NCBI RefSeq assembly: GCF_003014475.1
Contig: NZ_PYGJ01000001.1
Span: 558,001 to 622,000 of the forward strand
Direction: 5' to 3'
Length of the DNA: 64,000 nt
Origin: Shimia abyssi
Lineage (GTDB): Bacteria > Pseudomonadota > Alphaproteobacteria > Rhodobacterales > Rhodobacteraceae
Positions 8,510 to 16,644 of the stretch are shown here, in pieces. Each line of letters opens with the position of its first letter. Positions within the stretch are counted from its first letter, which is position 1. The notes beneath the pieces were generated by a model. That model searched no databases and was not told the origin of the DNA. It saw nothing but the letters and a program-made list of their open reading frames with translations. A program made the position numbers and the translations under genes.

Positions 8510-9639
8510 GTGTCCTCCAATTCAGTGTTGAATGCGCCGGGCAATGTGACTTCGAGCAGTTCAATATCGTCGCTGGGTTTGGCGTAGCGGGTTTTCATGC
8601 CGGGTGGAATGACAAACGCGTCGCCCGCCGCAAGCTCGAAAGGATCACGCCCCTCGCCCTCGAGGGTCATTGATCCCTGCATAACAAAAGTGAAGTGAAT
8701 GTCGCTGTTGTGGCGAGCCCAGACAGGTATCCCGATGCCGCGCTGGATAACCTGCACCCCGGCGACGTTTTGGGTATTGGCGGCGATCGTCGTATCACGG
8801 CAAACGAACCCCGGCAGGCGAAACGGACGCCAATCGGCCCCTTTGGCGACGTTATGCACAAAGCGCTGACCGTCCCATTCGCGATTTGGGCGATCATGGG
8901 GTGTGGGCAATACCATGTTGTGGTCGATTTCGGTAACGTGGTCGGCTGGTACGCCAATTTCGATCACTTGCAGATCATCGCTGGCCGCGCAAACCCGATG
9001 GCGGATTTCAGGAGGCTGGATAAAACAATCCCCGGCAAAAAGGCGACGCATTCCGCCCTGATCTTCGTAGAGAACATCAACCCAGCCATTGACGCAAAAG
9101 ATCAGCTGAAAGCCAACTTTGTGAAAATGCACCATATCGGGCACCGGGCCGCCGTCTGGGATACGGATGTGACTGGCGATCATCGCGCCCCCCAGCCGGT
9201 CCGGCACCAGATCGCGGTAATGCATCCCTGCGCGGCCAATAACCCAAGGGGCCTGATCCGCGAGGCGGCGCACCACAAAGGAATGCTGAACCGGCGGCAA
9301 AACCAGCGGCGGGTTAAGCTCGTCTATTTCGATCCGCGTACCGTTGGGGGCGTTCAGCACCCGTGCACCATTGGCGAAATCGTCCGGATCGTCGGTTAGA
9401 ATGCGCAACGTTCCAGGGGCCTCGGGTGCGCCTTTTTCGATCCGCAGCCGCAGACCATGGCCGGAAAACACTGCGACCGTGGGATCATCTGCGGGATAGA
9501 TCATATCCATGCGCATTTTGAGCGTTTTGGTGTAAAAGGGGATATCGTCCCGCAGCTCTTGTGTTGAAAGGCGCATTTCGGCTTGGGCCGTTGTGTTTGC
9601 GGGTGCGTTCTCCATCAAGGAACTGTGTCTTGGGGACAT
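8506..9639 (-). CDS. VOC-like plus double-cupin protein of unknown substrate
   Basis: The protein has 377 residues and is the first gene of the nucleoside salvage operon. The N-terminal 100 residues (LRDDIPFYTKTLKMRMDMIY..FSGHGLRLRIE) look like a single VOC/glyoxalase-type module. Two cupin domains follow: about 150-245, with HFHKVGFQLIFCVNGWVDV and an FIQPPEIRHRV motif, and about 275-370, with ARHNSDIHFTFVMQGSMTL and DAFVIPPGM. Histidines in both cupins could bind a metal. Starts at 9639 or 9615 are possible; neither has a strong ribosome site. The tight coupling with cdd suggests a role tied to nucleosides or their sugars, but this is inference and no reaction can be named. Confidence 0.7.
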   Translation of the reverse strand: MSPRHSSLMENAPANTTAQAEMRLSTQELRDDIPFYTKTLKMRMDMIYPADDPTVAVFSGHGLRLRIEKGAPEAPGTLRILTDDPDDFANGARVLNAPNGTRIEIDELNPPLVLPPVQHSFVVRRLADQAPWVIGRAGMHYRDLVPDRLGGAMIASHIRIPDGGPVPDMVHFHKVGFQLIFCVNGWVDVLYEDQGGMRRLFAGDCFIQPPEIRHRVCAASDDLQVIEIGVPADHVTEIDHNMVLPTPHDRPNREWDGQRFVHNVAKGADWRPFRLPGFVCRDTTIAANTQNVAGVQVIQRGIGIPVWARHNSDIHFTFVMQGSMTLEGEGRDPFELAAGDAFVIPPGMKTRYAKPSDDIELLEVTLPGAFNTELEDT

Positions 9640-9687
9640 TTGATTTGCAAGTGGCGACCGTTAGCGAAAACACTGGCCCTGTGTCGG

Positions 9688-9720
9688 TTTTGCGCCTTTC
9701 GAGGTCGCAAAAACTAGTTT
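9688..9720. promoter_or_regulatory. candidate operator between salvage operon and maeB
   Basis: The divergent intergenic region carries an inverted repeat TTTTGCG / CGCAAAA (9688-9694 and 9706-9712, 11-base spacer). The perfect palindrome AAACTAGTTT at 9711-9720 overlaps it. The position suits control of either the minus-strand salvage operon or maeB. The regulator is unknown. Confidence 0.35.
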
Positions 9721-9755
9721 AAGGCTAAACCAAATTTCTGAAATTGAGGTTCGTA

Positions 9756-12035
9756 ATGTCCGATAATGCCAAACAAACCCTGCGTCAGGCCGCGCTGCAT
9801 TACCACGCGAACCCAAAACCCGGAAAGCTCGAGGTGCGCGCCACCAAGCCGCTCGCCAATGGCCGCGACCTGAGCCGTGCCTACAGCCCCGGCGTGGCCG
9901 AAGCCTGTCTTGAGATCAAGGACGATCCCGCAAACGCTGCGCTCTATACGGCGCGCGGAAATCTTGTGGCGGTGGTGTCCAATGGCACGGCGGTGCTGGG
10001 TCTGGGCAATATTGGGCCGCTGGCATCAAAGCCGGTGATGGAGGGCAAGGCTGTGCTCTTCAAGAAATTTGCCAATATTGATTGTTTTGACATCGAATTG
10101 GACGAGAGCGACCCGGAAAAGCTAGCTGAGATCGTTTGTGCGATGGGGCCCACCTTTGGGGCGATCAACCTCGAAGACATCAAAGCGCCGGATTGCTTTG
10201 TCGTCGAGAAGATCTGTCGTGAGCGGATGAATATCCCGGTATTCCATGACGATCAGCACGGCACGGCGATTGTTGTGGGGGCTGCGGCCACCAATGCCAT
10301 GGCGGTCACGGGTAAAAAATTCGAAGACATAAAGATTGTCTCGACCGGTGGCGGTGCGGCGGGGATTGCCTGTTTGAATATGCTGCTGAAGCTGGGAGTG
10401 AAGCGCGAGAATGTGTGGCTGTGCGACATCCACGGGTTGGTTTATAAGGGTCGGACAGAGGACATGAACCCGCAAAAGGCGGAGTTTGCTCAGGACAGCG
10501 ATCTGCGGACTTTGGATGATGTGGTTGACGGGGCGGATATGTTTCTCGGCCTGTCGGGTCCGGGTGTGCTGAAGCCAGAGATGGTGGCGCGCATGACCAA
10601 GCAACCGATCCTCTTTGCGCTGGCCAATCCCACACCCGAAATCATGCCCGATGCAGCGCGCAAGGTGGCACCTGATGCGATTATTGCGACAGGGCGCAGC
10701 GATTTTCCCAATCAGGTCAACAACGTGCTGTGTTTCCCGTTCATTTTCCGCGGTGCACTGGATGTGGGCGCAACCGAGATCAACGACGAAATGTGCGTAG
10801 CCTGTGTCAACGGGATAGCCGAACTGGCGCGTGCGACAACCTCGGCAGAGGCGGCGGCGGCCTATAAGGGCGAACAGCTTACATTTGGGGCGGATTACCT
10901 GATTCCCAAGGCGTTTGACCCACGTCTGGTTGGGGTAGTGTCGGCAGCTGTGGCCAAGGCGGCTATGGCCAGTGGCGTGGCCACGCGACCGATCGACGAT
11001 CTCGACGCCTATGTGCATAAGCTGAACCAATCGGTGTTCAAATCCGCCCTGTTGATGCGCCCGGTGTTTGAAGCAGCGCGTAAAGCATCGCGCCGGATTG
11101 TATTTGCCGAGGGCGAGGACGAACGGGTTCTGCGCGCGGCGCAAGCCATTCTGGAAGAAACCACCGAAACGCCGATCCTGATTGGTCGCCCCGAAGTGAT
11201 CGAGGCCCGGTGCGAAAGGCTGGGGCTGGCGGTGCGACCTGACCGGGATTTTGCGGTGGTGAACCCGGAAAACGATCCGCGTTATTTCGACTACTGGAAT
11301 TCTTATCACGAGTTGATGGAACGCGACGGTGTCACACCGGATCTGGCCAAGGCGATCATGCGCACCAACACCACGGCGATTGGCGCGATCATGGTGCACC
11401 GCGAAGAGGCCGACAGCATGATTTGCGGCACGTTTGGCGAATATCGCTGGCACCTGAACTATGTCGAACAGGTTTTGGGCAGCCCGCGCCATACGCCTCA
11501 TGGGGCGCTGTCGCTGATGATCCTGGAGGACGGGCCGCTGTTCATTGCCGACACGCAAGTGAACGAACTGCCCTCGCCCGAGGATATTGCGCGCATCACT
11601 GTTGGTGCCGCCCGGCATGTGCGCCGTTTTGGGCTGGAGCCAAATATTGCGCTGTGTTCGCAATCACAGTTTGGCAATCATCGGCTGGGATCTGGCAAGC
11701 GGCTGCGTGAGGCGCTCGACATCCTCAACAGCAAACCGCGCGATTTTGTCTATGAAGGGGAAATGAACGTGGACACGGCGCTGGACCCCGAGCTGCGCGC
11801 GCGCATATTTCCGCGCACGCGCCTGAAGGGGTCGGCAAATGTGTTGGTGTTTGCCCATGCCGACGCGGCCTCGGGTGTGCGTAATATTCTGAAAATGCGC
11901 TCTGACGGGCTTGAAGTTGGGCCGATCCTGATGGGCATGGGCAACCGCGCGCATATTGTCAGCCAATCGATCACGGCCCGTGGCCTGCTCAACATGGCGG
12001 CGATTGCTGGAACTCCGGTTACGCAATACGGCTGA
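9756..12035 (+). CDS. maeB: NADP-dependent malic enzyme with phosphotransacetylase-like domain
   Basis: The enzyme decarboxylates malate to pyruvate with reduction of NADP. About 759 residues match the large MaeB type. The N-terminal malic enzyme domain (about 1-430) carries [12 protein letters not shown], the DDQHGTAIV metal and substrate motif near 165, and a dinucleotide fold STGGGAAG near 195. The C-terminal domain (about 430-755) resembles phosphate acetyltransferase ([15 protein letters not shown], and later [11 protein letters not shown]) and is usually regulatory and binds acetyl-CoA. I chose the ATG at 9756 over the in-frame TTG at 9744 because GAGG lies at a proper distance. Together with prpE downstream it fits C3/C4 flux. 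Confidence 0.95.
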   Translation: MSDNAKQTLRQAALHYHANPKPGKLEVRATKPLANGRDLSRAYSPGVAEACLEIKDDPANAALYTARGNLVAVVSNGTAVLGLGNIGPLASKPVMEGKAVLFKKFANIDCFDIELDESDPEKLAEIVCAMGPTFGAINLEDIKAPDCFVVEKICRERMNIPVFHDDQHGTAIVVGAAATNAMAVTGKKFEDIKIVSTGGGAAGIACLNMLLKLGVKRENVWLCDIHGLVYKGRTEDMNPQKAEFAQDSDLRTLDDVVDGADMFLGLSGPGVLKPEMVARMTKQPILFALANPTPEIMPDAARKVAPDAIIATGRSDFPNQVNNVLCFPFIFRGALDVGATEINDEMCVACVNGIAELARATTSAEAAAAYKGEQLTFGADYLIPKAFDPRLVGVVSAAVAKAAMASGVATRPIDDLDAYVHKLNQSVFKSALLMRPVFEAARKASRRIVFAEGEDERVLRAAQAILEETTETPILIGRPEVIEARCERLGLAVRPDRDFAVVNPENDPRYFDYWNSYHELMERDGVTPDLAKAIMRTNTTAIGAIMVHREEADSMICGTFGEYRWHLNYVEQVLGSPRHTPHGALSLMILEDGPLFIADTQVNELPSPEDIARITVGAARHVRRFGLEPNIALCSQSQFGNHRLGSGKRLREALDILNSKPRDFVYEGEMNVDTALDPELRARIFPRTRLKGSANVLVFAHADAASGVRNILKMRSDGLEVGPILMGMGNRAHIVSQSITARGLLNMAAIAGTPVTQYG

Positions 12036-12069
12036 TTTTGCAGCAAACGCCTCTTGGTTTTTTGGATCA

Positions 12070-12102
12070 GCCCGCCTGCACCCGCCGGCGGGCTTTCTCT
12101 TT
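12070..12102 (+). terminator. intrinsic terminator of maeB
   Basis: The stem is GCCCGCC (12070-12076) with GGCGGGC (12087-12093), followed by TTTCTCTTT. It lies 34 bases after the maeB stop, so prpE is probably transcribed from its own promoter. Confidence 0.75.
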
Positions 12103-12160
12103 GTGTATTGCAGCCGGACAGGATTGGCGGCAGACCCGGTGATGGGTGGCTTTTGACGAA

Positions 12161-12273
12161 GTTGCAAAAAATTATTTGCAACTTTGCATTTTTAGAAAAT
12201 CAGCAAACTAAACCGGATATTTAAAGCGGTATTTGCAATATTTGCATCTATCGAGGCCTCTTTTTCTGCAAAT
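12161..12273. promoter_or_regulatory. cluster of TTTGCAA half-sites (candidate ScfR/PccR operator) before prpE
   Basis: The maeB-prpE gap holds no gene but is AT-rich and contains six TTTGCAA-like half-sites: GTTGCAAA (12161-12168), TTTGCAAC (12175-12182), TTTGCAT (12183-12189), TTTGCAA (12232-12238), TTTGCAT (12241-12247) and the inverted CTGCAAAT (12266-12273). The first two form an inverted pair and the fourth and fifth a direct pair. The short-chain fatty acyl-CoA regulators (ScfR family, such as Rhodobacter PccR) are known to bind paired TTTGCAAA sites at propionyl-CoA genes. The match to prpE is therefore meaningful. The assignment to ScfR is inference. Confidence 0.6.
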
Positions 12274-12367
12274 ATCATGCGATAAACTGACACGCCCAGT
12301 AGCCCGAGCCTTGCCCCATTGCCACTTGCTCCCGTAACACTTTGCCTAAGTGTAAGGAGGAGCAATT

Positions 12368-14260
12368 ATGGCTTACAAGGACGTTTACGCAGCTTGGAAA
12401 TCGGATCCGGACGCATTTTGGATGCAAGCCGCCGAGGCCATTGACTGGGATGAGAAGCCCTCCAAAGCGTTGTTTGAAAAAGGTAAAAACCTGTTCGAAT
12501 GGTTTGCCGACGCCAAGGTAAACACCTGCTGGAATGCGGTGGACCGCCATGTCGAAGCTGGCCGGGGTGAACAGACCGCGATCATTTATGACTCGCCCAT
12601 CACACATACCAAGCGCGAGATATCCTATGTCGAACTGCGCAACCGCGTGGCCAATCTGGCGGGCGGGCTGCGTGCCAAGGGCGTTGAGAAAGGCGACCGG
12701 GTCATCATCTATATGCCTATGGTGCCCGAAGCGCTGGAAGCGATGCTGGCATGTGCCCGGATTGGCGCGATCCATTCAGTCGTGTTTGGCGGATTTGCTG
12801 CAAACGAACTGGCTGTGCGGATCGACGACGCCAAACCCAAAGCGATTATCGCCGCGTCCTGCGGGCTCGAGCCGGGGCGTGTGGTGCATTACAAACCCCT
12901 GCTGGACGGTGCGATTGATCTGGCAACGCATAAACCCGACTTTTGTGTAATTTTCCAGCGCGAGCAGGAAGTGGCCGAGCTTATCGAGGGGCGCGACGTG
13001 AACTGGCATGGGTTCCAATACGGCGTAGAGCCTGCGGAATGTGTGCCGGTTGAGGGCAACCATCCGGCTTATATCCTCTATACCTCGGGCACGACCGGTC
13101 AACCCAAGGGGGTGATCCGTCACACCGCAGGTCAATTGGTGGCGCTGAACTGGACCATGAAAAACCTCTATAATGTCGATCCGGGCGATGTGTTCTGGGC
13201 GGCGTCCGATGTGGGCTGGGTCGTGGGCCATTCCTATATCTGTTACGGCCCGCTGATCCACGGAAACACCACGATCGTGTTTGAGGGCAAACCCGTGGGC
13301 ACACCGGATGCGGGCACGTTCTGGCGCGTGATCGAGGAGCACAAGGTAAAGTCGTTCTTTACCGCACCCACCGCGTTCCGGGCGGTCAAACGCGAAGACC
13401 CCTTGGGAGAATTCGTCAAGAAATACGATCTGAGCGGTTTGAAGCAGGTTTATCTGGCTGGGGAACGCGCCGACCCGGATACGATTGTCTGGGCGCAGGA
13501 TCATCTGAAAGTCCCAATTGTCGATCATTGGTGGCAGACCGAAACTGGCTGGGCAATTGCGGCGAACCCGTTGGGGATTGAGGAATTACCTACCAAGCTG
13601 GGCTCTCCTACGGTACCGATGCCAGGCTATGAGGTTGTCATTCTTGACGATGCGGGCCACCCGGTGCCTGCCGGGACGCTGGGGGCGATCGCGATCAAAC
13701 TGCCCCTGCCCCCGGGCACATTGCCAACCCTATGGAATGCCGAAGACCGGTTTCAAAAATCGTATCTCAACACGTTCCCCGGCTATTACGAAACCGGCGA
13801 TGCAGGCATGATGGACGAGGACGGGTATGTCTCGATCATGGCGCGCACGGATGATGTGATCAACGTCGCCGGGCACCGCCTGTCGACAGGTGGCATGGAA
13901 GAGGTTCTGGCGGCGCACCCGGATGTGGCCGAATGCGCGGTGATTGGGGTGACCGATCAGCTGAAAGGCCAGATGCCGGTGGGCTTCCTGTGCCTGAATT
14001 CCGGCGCGGGTCGCGATAATGGCGACGTGGTCAAGGAAGTGGTCAAGTTGGTGCGTGAAAAAATTGGCCCTGTGGCGGCGTTCAAGCTGGCCGTGGTGGT
14101 TGATCGATTGCCCAAGACACGCTCGGGCAAGATCCTGCGAGGCACAATGGTAAACATCGCAGATGGCACGGAGTACAAGATGCCAGCAACAATTGACGAT
14201 CCGGCGATTTTGGACGAGATCAAGGACGCGTTGAAAACAATTGGCTATGCGCAGAACTGA
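12368..14260 (+). CDS. prpE: propionyl-CoA synthetase
   Basis: The enzyme activates propionate (and poorly acetate) to propionyl-CoA with ATP, the entry step of propionate assimilation. The 630 residues match the PrpE branch of the acetyl-CoA synthetase family. An ACS-type N-terminus (YKDVYAAWKSDPDAFW) is followed by the P-loop YTSGTTGQPKG near 238, WWQTETGW near 390, the hinge YETGDAG, and the acylation-regulated lysine in KTRSGKILRG near 592. A clear ribosome site, AAGGAGGAG, precedes the ATG. The upstream region carries a cluster of TTTGCAA sites. A stable hairpin follows the gene. Confidence 0.93.
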   Translation: MAYKDVYAAWKSDPDAFWMQAAEAIDWDEKPSKALFEKGKNLFEWFADAKVNTCWNAVDRHVEAGRGEQTAIIYDSPITHTKREISYVELRNRVANLAGGLRAKGVEKGDRVIIYMPMVPEALEAMLACARIGAIHSVVFGGFAANELAVRIDDAKPKAIIAASCGLEPGRVVHYKPLLDGAIDLATHKPDFCVIFQREQEVAELIEGRDVNWHGFQYGVEPAECVPVEGNHPAYILYTSGTTGQPKGVIRHTAGQLVALNWTMKNLYNVDPGDVFWAASDVGWVVGHSYICYGPLIHGNTTIVFEGKPVGTPDAGTFWRVIEEHKVKSFFTAPTAFRAVKREDPLGEFVKKYDLSGLKQVYLAGERADPDTIVWAQDHLKVPIVDHWWQTETGWAIAANPLGIEELPTKLGSPTVPMPGYEVVILDDAGHPVPAGTLGAIAIKLPLPPGTLPTLWNAEDRFQKSYLNTFPGYYETGDAGMMDEDGYVSIMARTDDVINVAGHRLSTGGMEEVLAAHPDVAECAVIGVTDQLKGQMPVGFLCLNSGAGRDNGDVVKEVVKLVREKIGPVAAFKLAVVVDRLPKTRSGKILRGTMVNIADGTEYKMPATIDDPAILDEIKDALKTIGYAQN

Positions 14261-14279
14261 CGGGTAATACAGTTGGAAC

Positions 14280-14302
14280 GGCCCCGCCGAAAAGGCGGGG
14301 CC
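14280..14302. terminator. strong hairpin after prpE
   Basis: Arms GGCCCCGCC (14280-14288) and GGCGGGGCC (14294-14302) form a perfect 9-bp stem with a 5-base loop, 20 bases after the prpE stop. There is no T-run on either side. It could act as an RNA 3' end stabiliser or as a Rho-independent terminator of poor quality between convergent genes. Confidence 0.5.
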
Positions 14303-14371
14303 AGACAATCAAAGTAGGATGGCTTTGGTCAACTGCAAATACACAGCTTGGAACCTTCCTTGCACGGTTCA

Positions 14372-15268
14372 TCAGACCTGCGCACGGCACGTATCCAGGA
14401 AAGTCGCTACCAAATCCGCTTGCCGCACTGCGCGTGTTACGGCAATGGCTATCTCGAATTGGCCAATATCTTGGGCGAGAGGACGTGTAATCACAGCATC
14501 GCCTTCTATTGTGACGTTTTGACCAGGCGGAAACCCAACAAGGGTAAAGCCCAGTCCCTTTCCCACATAAGCCTGAACCATTTCACGGGATTGGGAGGTC
14601 AGCGGCACCTCTGGATCAAGCCCGGCATTCCGCAACAAGTCCAGATAACTTGGGCCAGGACCGGCGCGCGAAACGGCGATGTAGGGTATGTTTGCAAGAT
14701 CCTCTAATTGCACACTGGCAGACTTTGCCAAGGGATGCGCCTCTGGCAACAAGACTAGCGGCGCAATCTCCTTTAGGACCTCAACATCATAACGCGCGGC
14801 GTCAAAGCCTTGATTAAAGACGACGAGTGCGTCGACGTCGCTAGCCTCAAGCGACGCAACGAGACTGGGAAAATCTTCCTCAACAACTTCAATGCGCACA
14901 TTGGGATAGCGTTCGCGGAAGGACAAAACGGCAGGCAAAACGATCCTTTGCGCAATGGCGTAATGCGTCCCGATCCGGATCGTGCCAATTTCACCTTTTG
15001 CCATTTCTACTGTTCGTTTTTCCAGCGCCTCTGCGTGCATCAATAGGATTTCGGCATCATGCAGTATCGCGGCTCCGGCTCGGGTCAGCCGCATACCCCG
15101 CGCAGGAAAGCGATCAAACAAAGTCACGCCAGTGACAGCTTCAAGTTTGTCGATCGCAGACGAGATCGCCGCAGGGGAAACATTCAAATTTCTTGCAGCA
15201 GGAGCAATACCACCGCAATCGGCGGTCTCTGCGAGGAATGCGAGTTGGCGCAGTGAAAATCGAACCAT
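14372..15268 (-). CDS. LysR-type transcriptional regulator (beside a TauD-family dioxygenase)
   Basis: The protein has 298 residues. The N-terminal winged helix (about 1-62) contains SLRQLAFLAETADCGGIAPAARNLNVSPAAISSAIDKLE. A co-inducer domain of periplasmic-binding-protein type follows (about 90-295). It is divergent from the dioxygenase gene at 15360 with a 91-base gap that holds two T-N11-A sites, the usual arrangement for a LysR activator and its target. The ligand is unknown. The codon use of this gene and its partner looks more AT-rich than that of prpE and ilvA around them, which hints at later acquisition. Confidence 0.9.
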   Translation of the reverse strand: MVRFSLRQLAFLAETADCGGIAPAARNLNVSPAAISSAIDKLEAVTGVTLFDRFPARGMRLTRAGAAILHDAEILLMHAEALEKRTVEMAKGEIGTIRIGTHYAIAQRIVLPAVLSFRERYPNVRIEVVEEDFPSLVASLEASDVDALVVFNQGFDAARYDVEVLKEIAPLVLLPEAHPLAKSASVQLEDLANIPYIAVSRAGPGPSYLDLLRNAGLDPEVPLTSQSREMVQAYVGKGLGFTLVGFPPGQNVTIEGDAVITRPLAQDIGQFEIAIAVTRAVRQADLVATFLDTCRAQV

Positions 15269-15279
15269 CAGAAAATCCC

Positions 15280-15326
15280 ATCTTTGCGCAAGATTAATTC
15301 AGTTTTCCCGATCTTATGCAACATCG
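15280..15326. promoter_or_regulatory. two LysR-type (T-N11-A) sites in divergent gap
   Basis: ATCTTTGCGCAAGAT at 15280-15294 has perfect ATCTT/AAGAT arms. CGATCTTATGCAACATCG at 15309-15326 repeats the ATCTT..GCA pattern. Both contain T-N11-A and lie between the LysR gene and the dioxygenase gene, so they are candidate binding sites of that regulator. Confidence 0.5.
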
Positions 15327-15359
15327 TAGGCTAACCATGCGAGACAAGGGAGCGAGCAA

Positions 15360-16184
15360 ATGGACATCAGACCCTTAACGGGCGGCTTAGGTGCTGAGAT
15401 TATTGGAGCCGACGTAAAAGATAGCGGACAATTTGAGGACATACGCGCAGCCTTTGCCAAACATTCTGTCATCGTTCTCAGAGAGCAAAGTGTTGCCCCT
15501 GACGACCATTTGGAATTTGCGCGCCGTTTCGGCTCTATCAACGTAAATCGTTTCTTCAAGCCGGTCGATGGCCATCCGGAAATCGCAACCGTCCTGAAAG
15601 AAAGGGACCAGAAAGAAGCCGTCGGTGAAGGCTGGCATACCGATCATTCCTATGATCAGATTCCTGCAATGGGATCTATCCTGCATGCCATTGAGATGCC
15701 GCCTTACGGCGGGGACACGTTGTTTGTGTCAATGGGCGCAGCTTATGAGGCGTTGTCAGACCCCATGAGAGCCTTTGTTGATGGGCTGGTTGCCGTTCAT
15801 TCGTCCCGACATGTTTTTGGTGTGAACACGCTGGACAGTGAAGCAGCAAAGAGCGGGAGATTGGGCAATTCAGAGGCGGCGACGCAAGACGCACGCCATC
15901 CTGTTGTGATTGCTCATCCGCTCAGCGGGCGGCTGGGCCTTTTTGTGAACCCTGTTTTTACGACGCATATTGAGGGCCTCAGTGCGGAAGAGTCAGCCGC
16001 GGTTCTCGAAGTGCTTTACGAACATTGCAAACAGCCCGAATTCCAATGCCGTGTGCGCTGGCAAGCGGGTGACATCACGATGTGGGACAACCGGGCGACT
16101 TGGCACAAGGCAATCAACGATTATCAGGGTTTTCGTCGCCTCATGCACCGGGTGACGGTGGAGGGTGAACCTCTGTCTAATTAG
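15360..16184 (+). CDS. TauD/TfdA-family 2-oxoglutarate-dependent dioxygenase
   Basis: The 274-residue protein is a non-haem Fe(II) and 2-oxoglutarate-dependent oxygenase. It has the HxD iron motif in WHTDHSY near residue 92, the distal iron histidine in WDNRATWHKA near 250, and the 2-oxoglutarate-binding arginine in GFRRLMHRVTVEG at the C-terminus. The length matches TauD (taurine) and TfdA-like enzymes; the substrate cannot be read from the sequence. Regulation by the adjacent divergent LysR protein is likely. GGGAG precedes the ATG. A possible decayed frame lies tail to tail with its 3' end. Confidence 0.88.
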   Translation: MDIRPLTGGLGAEIIGADVKDSGQFEDIRAAFAKHSVIVLREQSVAPDDHLEFARRFGSINVNRFFKPVDGHPEIATVLKERDQKEAVGEGWHTDHSYDQIPAMGSILHAIEMPPYGGDTLFVSMGAAYEALSDPMRAFVDGLVAVHSSRHVFGVNTLDSEAAKSGRLGNSEAATQDARHPVVIAHPLSGRLGLFVNPVFTTHIEGLSAEESAAVLEVLYEHCKQPEFQCRVRWQAGDITMWDNRATWHKAINDYQGFRRLMHRVTVEGEPLSN

Positions 16185-16461
16185 ACATCTGACCAGCGAT
16201 GCAAATGATCGGGTTCGGCTGGTTAAAACCGCCGCCGACCCCGTTGCCGACCGCAGCCATTGTGCGCACCTAGAGTAACTTAACCGCCACGTCTGAATTG
16301 TCGGAAAAATCTAGCGCCTCACGACGGGCTTGCGCACCAATGAAACCAGCTCGACCCGTTGGCACCCAATGGTTGTTAGGTTGGGAGTGGACGCTCGGTA
16401 CAGCAAATTTATGGAACCTGACATTCTCATTTACCAGTCCGGCAAAACTCTCTCTGATATA
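16177..16461 (-). pseudogene. possible remnant of a coding sequence with in-frame stop
   Basis: The 460 bases between the dioxygenase and ilvA contain no intact gene. On the minus strand one frame is open from 16461 down to 16177, apart from a single TAG at 16270-16272. It reads in a protein-like way on both sides of that stop (for example HWVPTGRAGFIGAQARREAL, then AAVGNGVGGGFNQPNPIICI), but it has no start codon with a ribosome site and no family that I recognise. It overlaps the dioxygenase stop by 8 bases. This may be chance. Confidence 0.3.
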
Positions 16462-16644
16462 CTATTGCCGTTCTTTTGCTGCTGATCGGTCTGCCACGTG
16501 AAACCAAGACCACAGGCCGCCGAATTTAGTCAATGTGCACCTCTTATTTGTGGCGATTGACATAGCGCCTTACCCACGCGTACCAAGATTTTGCGACCCC
16601 ATTGGCAGCCCTTGTCGAAACGCACTATTCTCAGGACGCCCACC

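Noticed and set aside
10122-11663. Long open frame (513 codons) on the minus strand
   Set aside because: It lies wholly opposite maeB, which has full family motifs; the frame is a shadow of high-GC codon use and resembles no protein.
16298-16501. 67-codon plus-strand frame before ilvA
   Set aside because: No ribosome site, no recognisable features; lies across the possible minus-strand remnant.
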